9,860 nt of DNA from Spirochaetota bacterium (GTDB taxonomy: Bacteria; Spirochaetota; Leptospiria; Turneriellales; Turneriellaceae). Positions 4,515 to 9,860 of the stretch are shown in pieces. Both the position numbers and the translations under genes were made by a program. Where the stretch lies: the NCBI GenBank assembly GCA_963205035.1, contig CAUJII010000063.1, positions 1 through 9,860 of the forward strand, read 5' to 3'. The notes below the pieces were generated by a model that was not told the origin of the DNA, searched no databases, and was given only the letters and a program-made list of their open reading frames with translations. Each line of letters opens with the position of its first letter. The stretch's first letter is position 1.

Positions 4515-5771
4515 ATGGATGTCGTCGAATACTTAAATCAATCCCCCTCCCCTTCTTGGGCGTGTGAAAACGCAGCGGCATATCTGGAAGCTCAAGGCTT
4601 CCAAACCGTTTCAGAAATCAATAACGAGTCGCCGTCAAAAATAATCCTGCGTCTGGCCCCAGGAATGCTCTTTGCAGCGGTCCTGCCCCAGCAAGGGACC
4701 AATACCCTGCCGTCCTTTCGCGTTGTCGGTGCGCACAGCGACTCGCCCCATATAAGGCTCAAGCCGAATGCGCAAAAAGATGCGGTGGGCTATGCGACGC
4801 TCGCAGGTGAAATTTACGGCGGATTACTCAACTACACTTGGTTCGATCGCGAGCTGGGCATTGCAGGCGAAGTTTTTTACAGGGCTGAAAATCAAATTCA
4901 ACAAAAGCTCGTGCGGATTGATAAGCCGCTTGCGATCGTCCCCTCTTTGGCGATACACCTGCAGCGCTCGGTCAACGAAGAAGGCTTCGTGCCGCAGAAA
5001 GCCATGGCCCTCAACCCGCTTTTCGCACTGGAATCCCAAGACGGCGCATGGATCAATTTTCTGGCAAGCGAGGCAAAAATTGCGCCCGAGTCTATTTTAA
5101 GCTACGACCTTTCTTTTTTTGATTTGCGCTCGGCCACACGCGGTGGGTTTGAAAGTAGTTTTCTTTTCTCGGCGCGCTTAGACAACCTGGCGAGCGCGTT
5201 CACTGCAATCCGTGCGCTTGCAAAAATCCAAAAGTCAGAGTCGATTGCATGCGTCCTTCTCTTCGACCATGAAGAGGTCGGGTCGGTTTCTGAAGCCGGA
5301 GCGCAATCGACCCTCACGACACGACTCTTCGAGGACTGTGCGCGACTCTATTATCAGAAAGGCTTAACACGGCAGATGCTTGAAAAGAGTCTTTTTTTGT
5401 CGGCAGATATGGCGCACGGTGTCCATCCGCATTTTAGCGAAAAACACGACGGCGTGAATGTGCCGCGTTTGGGCGGGGGCGTCACTCTCAAAGTGAACCA
5501 GAACCGGCGGTACGCAAGCTCTGCGTTCACGCAAGCCGTCTTCCACGACATTTGCATCAGAAATAAAATTCCTTCTCAGGTTTATACGCACCGAAACGAT
5601 CTACCTTGCGGCAGCACGATTGGGCCGATTGTGAGCGCACAAGTAGGAATTCCCACGTTGGACGTAGGGATACCGATTTTGGGAATGCATTCGATCCGTG
5701 AAACATGCGCTTGGCAGGATTTAGAAAGCTACTATGATTTCATGCTAGCGTTCATGAGCGATAGACAATGA
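4515..5771 (+). CDS. apeB: M18-family zinc aminopeptidase (aspartyl aminopeptidase type)
   Basis: M18 enzymes are cytoplasmic dodecameric di-zinc aminopeptidases that remove N-terminal residues from peptides, with acidic residues preferred by the aspartyl type. The 418-residue length is normal. Family motifs appear in order: SPSPSWACENA near the N-terminus, GAHSDSP with metal ligand His74, NYTWFDRELGIAG at 106-118, RLDNLAS with bridging ligand Asp223, DHEEVGS with catalytic Glu253 and ligand Glu254, SADMAHG with Asp298, HRNDLPCGSTIGP at 359-371, and GMHSIRE with His392. All metal ligands are kept, so it should be active. The start is set by alignment of the N-terminal SPSP segment. No Shine-Dalgarno precedes the ATG; the upstream CCTCCTCC is the anti-sense type, so translation may be leaderless or coupled differently. 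Gene 88 bases upstream of an Rrf2 regulator on the same strand. Confidence 0.95.
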   Translation: MDVVEYLNQSPSPSWACENAAAYLEAQGFQTVSEINNESPSKIILRLAPGMLFAAVLPQQGTNTLPSFRVVGAHSDSPHIRLKPNAQKDAVGYATLAGEIYGGLLNYTWFDRELGIAGEVFYRAENQIQQKLVRIDKPLAIVPSLAIHLQRSVNEEGFVPQKAMALNPLFALESQDGAWINFLASEAKIAPESILSYDLSFFDLRSATRGGFESSFLFSARLDNLASAFTAIRALAKIQKSESIACVLLFDHEEVGSVSEAGAQSTLTTRLFEDCARLYYQKGLTRQMLEKSLFLSADMAHGVHPHFSEKHDGVNVPRLGGGVTLKVNQNRRYASSAFTQAVFHDICIRNKIPSQVYTHRNDLPCGSTIGPIVSAQVGIPTLDVGIPILGMHSIRETCAWQDLESYYDFMLAFMSDRQ

Positions 5772-5842
5772 TGCGGTAGTGAGTTCAGGCGCGTTCCAAC
5801 AAAGTGCGTAAACCAGTTGACGTATCGTAACAAATTATGGAC

Positions 5843-5856
5843 TGACTACTCGGTCA
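5843..5856 (+). promoter_or_regulatory. Possible Rrf2 operator overlapping the gene start
   Basis: TGAC-N6-GTCA (5843-5846 and 5853-5856) is a short dyad ending two bases before ATG 5859. Rrf2 regulators commonly bind dyads in their own promoters, so this is a candidate autoregulatory site. The arms are only four bases and chance is a real alternative. Confidence 0.25.
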
Positions 5857-5858
5857 TT

Positions 5859-6335
5859 ATGCTTTACAGTAGTGCCAGCAAATACGGTGTCCGAGCATTG
5901 GCTTACATGACGTCAAAGCCGGGCAAGACAATTTTTACTGTCGACGAAATTGCGAAGGGCGCCGAGGTGCCGAAGCCTTACCTCAGCAAAATTCTTAAAC
6001 AACTGGTGACGGGAAAAATCCTCAAATCGAACAAAGGCCCAGGCGGAGGCTATCAATTTGCCAGACCGCCCGCAGAAATTAGTCTTTATGACATCAAAAT
6101 CACAATCGACGGTATTTCAGAATTTGTCGAATGCGCTCTGGGGCTCGACGCCTGCAGCGACCAAACCCCCTGCCCTGCACACTTTATCTGGAAAGATTTG
6201 CGCACCGCTGCGAAAAAATCGCTGCAACTCACAACGCTCCCTATCGCGCATGAAATCATGACAGAAAAAGCACAAAACCCAGGAACCGCAAAAAAAGTCG
6301 TGTACCGCAAAATAAAAGATCTTCCCCTCATCTAA
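5859..6335 (+). CDS. Rrf2-family regulator with three Fe-S type cysteines
   Basis: Rrf2 proteins are dimeric winged-helix repressors, many of which sense iron-sulfur status, nitric oxide or redox through a cluster held by three cysteines (IscR, NsrR, RsrR). The 158-residue product starts MLYSSASKYGVRALAYM at ATG 5859, matching family N-termini; an in-frame TTG at 5817 would add an unlikely 14-residue leader. The helix-turn-helix spans about 25-55 (TVDEIAKGAEVPKPYLSKIL) and the wing is the SNKGPGGGYQFARP segment at 57-70. Cys92, Cys99 and Cys105 (C-x6-C-x5-C) sit where IscR has its cluster ligands, followed by PCPAHFIW typical of one Rrf2 subgroup. No Shine-Dalgarno is visible. The stop overlaps the stop of the convergent PLD gene by four bases. 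Target genes are unknown; the nearby cbb3 and cytochrome c genes are plausible but unproven targets. Confidence 0.9.
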   Translation: MLYSSASKYGVRALAYMTSKPGKTIFTVDEIAKGAEVPKPYLSKILKQLVTGKILKSNKGPGGGYQFARPPAEISLYDIKITIDGISEFVECALGLDACSDQTPCPAHFIWKDLRTAAKKSLQLTTLPIAHEIMTEKAQNPGTAKKVVYRKIKDLPLI

Positions 6336-7420
6336 AGAAGCCAGCGAAAGGGCCATAAGAGCCACGCGCGCAAAGTCGGTTTCAGCTCTTGCGCAAGAGC
6401 GACACGGCTCAATTTTTTAATCCGAAGAACAAGGCTCTCCCAATCTGCGTGTTTTTTTTCAAAAGCAAGAAGCGTGTCTAAATTGAGCACCATGCTGCGG
6501 TAGTCGTAGTTTGCCGAGCCTGTCACAAACATATCGTCGATGCGAAAAAGTTTCGTGTGCGAAAAACGCGGAGGATTTATCCCCCCATCAAAAAGCCAAA
6601 CCGTAGCGCCGCGTTTTTGGAGCGAGTACGCCATCAAGAACGAAACCGCGTCGATCCAGGGCAAGTCCGACTTTTTTGAAAGAATGACTTCAACGGATAA
6701 CCCTTGCTTAAGTTTTCGCGCTAAGATACGCCAGAAAAAACCATAGGGAATAAAATAGGGAACACAAATAACAATTTGATTTTTGGCGGTCCGTAACTTC
6801 CTTTTAAGATAGCGCGACATCGAATACGTTGGGGCAGTCTTCGAGCCACGAAAAAGTATCGCACGATTTCCGCTGCGCGTCAAAAGCCGTGTCGACCACT
6901 TCGTATGCCGTGCACGCCTACACGCGTCTTCGAATTGGTCTTGGAGTGCGGCAACCAAACCTAAAGACTCGGTTTCGACCATGAGATCCAACCAACGGTT
7001 CGCGCCATAGTGTTTCGTTGAACACTCGCGCATAATATTAAAGCCGCCGGTGAATGCTTTCTTGTTATCTATCAAGATAATTTTTCGATGGTTTCGACGG
7101 ATTAGATACCTGAGCCAGTTCCAGCGAAAGATATGCGGTCGATTGTGAATGAAGACTTCGACGCCCCCTTTTCTGAGTCGCCTTATTGCAGGTGTGCTCA
7201 ATTTGTGGCTACCAATAGCGTCGACAACCAAGGTCACCTTCACGCCCTGCTTCGCTTTCCGAACGAGCGCGCGAGAAAAAACTTTCCCGACGGCGTCGTC
7301 CGTCCAGATATAAAACATGAATTGGATGTGTTCTCTAGCGTTGCGGATTGCTCTTAGAGCGCGTGCATAAAATACATCCCCTTCGTCGATGAGGCGAAAA
7401 GACTCTGCCACGAGGTTCAA
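6332..7420 (-). CDS. Phospholipase-D superfamily protein, cardiolipin-synthase-like
   Basis: The 362-residue product has the two HKD motifs of the superfamily: His111-x-Lys113-x4-Asp118 followed by a Gly-Gly turn, and His288-x-Lys290-x4-Asp295 followed by Gly-Ser-Ala-Asn at 301-304. Overall pattern (an N-terminal YIWTDD stretch, VDAIGS at 66-71, PYFIPYGFF at 221-229) fits bacterial cardiolipin synthases, which join two phosphatidylglycerols. It lacks the two N-terminal membrane helices of ClsA and so is nearer to the ClsB type; a different phospholipid transferase is possible. A TAG stop lies nine codons upstream of the first start, leaving TTG 7420 or GTG 7411 as candidates; neither has a strong ribosome binding site. 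It follows the SafE-like gene by 60 bases on the same strand and converges with the Rrf2 gene, sharing four bases (6332-6335). Confidence 0.88.
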   Translation of the reverse strand: MNLVAESFRLIDEGDVFYARALRAIRNAREHIQFMFYIWTDDAVGKVFSRALVRKAKQGVKVTLVVDAIGSHKLSTPAIRRLRKGGVEVFIHNRPHIFRWNWLRYLIRRNHRKIILIDNKKAFTGGFNIMRECSTKHYGANRWLDLMVETESLGLVAALQDQFEDACRRARHTKWSTRLLTRSGNRAILFRGSKTAPTYSMSRYLKRKLRTAKNQIVICVPYFIPYGFFWRILARKLKQGLSVEVILSKKSDLPWIDAVSFLMAYSLQKRGATVWLFDGGINPPRFSHTKLFRIDDMFVTGSANYDYRSMVLNLDTLLAFEKKHADWESLVLRIKKLSRVALAQELKPTLRAWLLWPFRWLL

Positions 7421-7480
7421 TCTTAAACTCGCGGTAGAGAGAACAATCTATTTGAGCCTTAACGCAGGGGGCGCAGAACT

Positions 7481-8134
7481 TTAGGGAGCGCAATGCGGAG
7501 CGACAAGGAGAGGGCGCACGAGAAGCAGCACTCCTAAGCCTATGGCGTAGAAAGGCCCCACCCAGCTCAAAATTTTTCTCACACGCGCGCTCAAATAAAT
7601 ACCCATCGTCGAAAAAATAAGCATCAGGGGGAACGTTCCTAAACCGAAAAAAAACATCGAAAGCATACTCATGCCGATATTCTCGGCGGCGATTGAAACC
7701 ATGAGCGCACCCGCAACCATACCGCAGGGCAGGACGCCATTGAGCATTCCCAGGACCCAAAACCGCAAAACTCCTCCTTTTTGTATAAGCGGAGTAACTA
7801 CCTTAAAAAGAGCGGTGTGTAGGCGAGAGAAAACACTCAGGCGAAACTGCGGCAGAAGTTGAAAGAGCGCGACCGCAATGAGGAGTAGCCCAGAAGCGGT
7901 GGCGATGTTGGCTTGGAGTTTTCGAAAATCAAAGAGCCAAGCGACCGAACCCGTCAGAGCGCCCAAGAGGGTGTACGTAGAAATTCTACCGAGATTGTAA
8001 ACAATGCGCGAAAAAACAGACTTCCAAATGCTCTCTTCGTTGACAGGGAGCGCCAAGACAAGCGGGCCGCACATACCGAGGCAATGCCCTCCAGAAAAAA
8101 CACCCATGAGAAATGCGGAGGTATAGAAAATCAC
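7481..8134 (-). CDS. SafE/DsbD_2-type membrane protein of the cbb3 maturation cluster
   Basis: The 217-residue protein has about six membrane helices and belongs to the sulfite exporter TauE/SafE-like, DsbD_2 group commonly encoded beside ccoGHIS. The diagnostic GGHCLGMCGP lies at 15-24, and a second half-repeat motif LNGVLPCGMVAGAL at 131-144 gives a second cysteine, so Cys18, Cys22 and Cys137 face each other in the expected inverted-repeat fold. Such proteins are thought to move electrons or handle copper or thiols during oxidase assembly; the exact reaction is not settled. It starts with GTG at 8134, and the four bases GTGA contain both this start and the ccoH stop, a clear sign of translational coupling. 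The C-terminus ends with an extra Cys (His-Cys-Ala-Pro), a possible metal site, which is only a guess. Confidence 0.88.
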   Translation of the reverse strand: MIFYTSAFLMGVFSGGHCLGMCGPLVLALPVNEESIWKSVFSRIVYNLGRISTYTLLGALTGSVAWLFDFRKLQANIATASGLLLIAVALFQLLPQFRLSVFSRLHTALFKVVTPLIQKGGVLRFWVLGMLNGVLPCGMVAGALMVSIAAENIGMSMLSMFFFGLGTFPLMLIFSTMGIYLSARVRKILSWVGPFYAIGLGVLLLVRPLLVAPHCAP

Positions 8135-8568
8135 TGGATATATTTTTCGATGAAGAACTTATCGTTGCCGACGTTAAAGTCGAGAGTCACCTTCCACAAG
8201 TGCTCGCGGCTGAGCTCTGCCACAATCTCGCTTCGCTCGCCCACAAACTCAAAGCGTTTTTCAAAGTCGTCCGCGGGATTAAGCGGCGAGTAAAAGTACG
8301 CACTACCTTCGACCTGCTGATTCTTGAAACTCTGTGGCAGTCGAATAGTTATTCCCGACGGATTTCTTTCTACAGTTGTTTCACCCTTTTCCAAAAGGTT
8401 CTTTGTCTTTTCCATCCGCAACGAATATTCTTTGTCTTTGTAATAGTAATCCTTCGAGACGAGATCGACGCGGCGCGAAAAAGCGACTTTCAAAAAGGCC
8501 AGCGTCATGACGATGAATAATGCCAGCGGAATAACGACTACCCACGGCCATGAGAAAATCTTTTTCAT
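8131..8568 (-). CDS. ccoH: cbb3 oxidase assembly protein CcoH (FixH family)
   Basis: CcoH is a single-span membrane protein needed for stable assembly of cbb3 cytochrome oxidase. The 145-residue product has an N-terminal membrane helix (about 8-28, after the KKIFSWPW start typical of the family), then a periplasmic beta domain with the VSKDYYYKDKEY motif at 38-49, the SPLNPADDF segment at 94-102 and a C-terminal LWKVTLDF strand. The ATG at 8568 lies one base after the ccoG stop (TGA-A-ATG); a TTG at 8589 is in frame but would overlap ccoG and add a non-family leader. It ends in a GTGA overlap with the SafE-like gene. Position directly after ccoG is the usual order. Confidence 0.9.
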   Translation of the reverse strand: MKKIFSWPWVVVIPLALFIVMTLAFLKVAFSRRVDLVSKDYYYKDKEYSLRMEKTKNLLEKGETTVERNPSGITIRLPQSFKNQQVEGSAYFYSPLNPADDFEKRFEFVGERSEIVAELSREHLWKVTLDFNVGNDKFFIEKYIQ

Positions 8569-8569
8569 T

Positions 8570-9860
8570 TCACAATCCCGTCGCGACAAACGCTGTCTGC
8601 TTTTCTTGAATTTTTTTGCCGTTCAACCAAATCTCTAAAGCAATCGGTTGATGCAGCGTCTTCGCGACTTCCGGTTTCAAAGCGATAAAGAAACGCGGCT
8701 CAATAAAACTTTGCGCCTCGATGGTCTTAAATGAATCGATGGGTCGGATTTCTCCCATATCTTCTGGAATGCGAATTGCGACATCGTGATTTTCAAAAGT
8801 CTTGTTGAAAATTTTTGCAGAGTAAAGGTTACCGACCATACCATCGGGAAGTTTTTGCGCGAGCATCCCGGGTTGGCGCAAGACGACCGTTTCAATCGCA
8901 TCGCGCGAAAGAAGAAGACCGGTGAAAAGGCCGAGCACCAACACCCAGAGCGTAAGGTACGCAAATGTGCGGTACTTAAAGAGTGTACGCATTCCGGTCT
9001 TAATCGCATTGTAAGAAGTATACCGGATGAGTCCACGCGGTTTGCCGACGGCGTCCATCATCTTGTCGCACGCGTCGATACACGCGGTGCATTGCACACA
9101 CTCGAGTTGAATACCGTTACGGATATCGATCCCCGCAGGGCAAACAACGACGCAGGCGCCACAATCGATGCAATCGCCATAGTCGGGCAAGGCCATCGCG
9201 TCGGCAATCGTCGCGCTTTGTACTTGCGGCTTTGCCAAGCTCACCGCTTTTTTTCTCTTGCCGATAGTGCTGCGGTTTTCGCCGCGCTTGAAGTCGTACG
9301 TTACGCTAATCGTGTCGTTATCGACCAAGACGGATTGAAAACGGCCGTACGGGCACGCAAACTGGCAGACCTGCTCTCTAAACCATGCAAAAACGAGAAA
9401 GAAGACAATGGTGAAAAGGTTGATAGACAAGAAACCGACGATGTGCTCCGAGACGGGTTCTGTGATAATTTTGAAAAGCTCTTCGGTGCCGATAATGTAT
9501 GCTAAGAACATGTTTGCTATCAAGAACGAAATCGCGTAAAAAATTAGGAACTTCGTTCCTTTAATACGCACCTTTCTAAAATTCCACGGTGATGCAGACA
9601 ACTGCCGTTGGCTCTGAAAATCTCCTTCGACGAAGTATTCTATTTTGCGAAAGACCATCTCTAAAAAGATTGTTTGAGGGCATGCCCAGCCGCACCAAAT
9701 GCGACCCCAAATCGATGTGAAGAGCACGACCGTCATAATGAGAGTCAAGATGCCCAATGCGACAAGATAGAAATCTTGCGGCCAAAAAACAAACCCGAAC
9801 AAAATAAACTTGCGCTCTATAATGTTGAGGAGCAACAGCGGCTGGCCGTGGATGCGCACG
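8570..9860 (-). CDS. ccoG: cbb3 oxidase assembly ferredoxin-like protein CcoG, N-terminus cut
   Basis: CcoG (FixG, RdxA) is a membrane Fe-S protein that reduces copper for the binuclear centre of cbb3 oxidase. The visible 430 codons, stop included, lack only the N-terminal portion. The frame reads straight through the right window edge; GTG 9859 is an internal Val codon by family alignment. Counting from there: VNGQP-like HGQP at 4-7, WPQDF at 26-30, GRIWCGWACPQT at 52-63, CQFACPYGRFQS at 165-176, and two [4Fe-4S] motifs, CIDCGACVVVCP at 230-241 and CVQCTACIDACD at 254-265, then GLIRYTS, another membrane helix near 300-318, and a C-terminal Ig-like domain. A stretch of about 30 residues at 195-225 between KRGE and the first cluster looks longer than usual. 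The structural ccoNOP genes are expected beyond the edge. Confidence 0.95.
   Translation of the reverse strand, partial: VRIHGQPLLLLNIIERKFILFGFVFWPQDFYLVALGILTLIMTVVLFTSIWGRIWCGWACPQTIFLEMVFRKIEYFVEGDFQSQRQLSASPWNFRKVRIKGTKFLIFYAISFLIANMFLAYIIGTEELFKIITEPVSEHIVGFLSINLFTIVFFLVFAWFREQVCQFACPYGRFQSVLVDNDTISVTYDFKRGENRSTIGKRKKAVSLAKPQVQSATIADAMALPDYGDCIDCGACVVVCPAGIDIRNGIQLECVQCTACIDACDKMMDAVGKPRGLIRYTSYNAIKTGMRTLFKYRTFAYLTLWVLVLGLFTGLLLSRDAIETVVLRQPGMLAQKLPDGMVGNLYSAKIFNKTFENHDVAIRIPEDMGEIRPIDSFKTIEAQSFIEPRFFIALKPEVAKTLHQPIALEIWLNGKKIQEKQTAFVATGL

Noticed and set aside
5817..5858. TTG start for the Rrf2 regulator
   Set aside because: Family proteins begin at the MLYSSASKYG segment; the 14-residue extension has no counterpart and overlaps the probable operator.
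6300..6370. Terminator between the convergent Rrf2 and PLD genes
   Set aside because: The two genes overlap by four bases, and no stem with a T-run on either strand was found near their ends.
7335..7760. Open frame of 141 codons on the minus strand overlapping the SafE-like gene and the PLD start
   Set aside because: It lies mostly inside a well-supported gene in another frame and shows a random Arg/Cys-rich composition with no domain; it is a shadow frame.
7481..8134. Classical DsbD thiol reductase
   Set aside because: Only the membrane part is present; there are no N- or C-terminal thioredoxin-like domains, and GGHCLGMCGP with the cco context fits the SafE/DsbD_2 group.
8786..9505. Open frame of 239 codons on the plus strand opposite ccoG
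   Set aside because: It is exactly antisense to the conserved Fe-S and membrane segments of ccoG and has no family features, so its length reflects codon bias of ccoG.
1..9860. CRISPR arrays, tRNA or rRNA genes, integrase, transposase or toxin-antitoxin pairs
   Set aside because: None seen: no regularly spaced direct repeats, no cloverleaf with CCA region, and no mobile-element protein motifs in any frame with domain support.

Overview
The window looks like ordinary chromosome of a Gram-negative bacterium that respires with c-type cytochromes, most likely a spirochaete of the Leptospirales (placement inferred, about 60% sure). The clues are a SpoVG homologue in a genome with outer-membrane style lipoproteins, a lipobox with Gln at -1, a CcmE of the CxxxY type, a ccoG-ccoH cluster, and a base composition of roughly half GC. 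No phage, transposase, CRISPR array, rRNA or tRNA gene was seen. Coding density is high: 14 protein genes, two of them cut by the window edges, and no gene-free stretch longer than about 175 bases.

Layout. (a) 1-1950, minus strand: a secreted HEAT-repeat protein, then ccmE, then a membrane-anchored TPR protein that runs off the left edge. This looks like one transcript tied to cytochrome c maturation. (b) 2071-3710, plus strand: an unknown lipoprotein, a YhhN/TMEM86-family membrane protein translationally coupled to it, and spoVG. (c) 3784-4445, plus strand: two tandem paralogous small secreted proteins, Lys-rich, with four cysteines at identical spacing. The intergenic DNA between them is full of inverted repeats, including a 15-bp-arm palindrome just upstream of the second gene's ribosome binding site. 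(d) 4460-4495: a near-perfect 36-bp palindrome, followed by an M18 aminopeptidase and an Rrf2-family regulator with three Fe-S type cysteines. (e) 6332-9860, minus strand: ccoG (cut at the right edge), ccoH, a SafE/DsbD_2-type membrane protein and a phospholipase-D/cardiolipin-synthase-like protein. The first three are tightly packed or overlapping and form the maturation end of a cbb3 oxidase operon whose structural genes should lie to the right.

How the parts fit. Clusters (a) and (e) both serve assembly of a respiratory chain: heme delivery to apocytochromes c through CcmE, and assembly of the cbb3 oxidase through CcoG, CcoH and the SafE-like protein. The Rrf2 protein could sense Fe-S, redox or NO state, but nothing in the sequence ties it directly to either cluster. 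The least explained part is 3711-4514: two secreted cysteine-hairpin candidates sharing an upstream module, separated by structured DNA.
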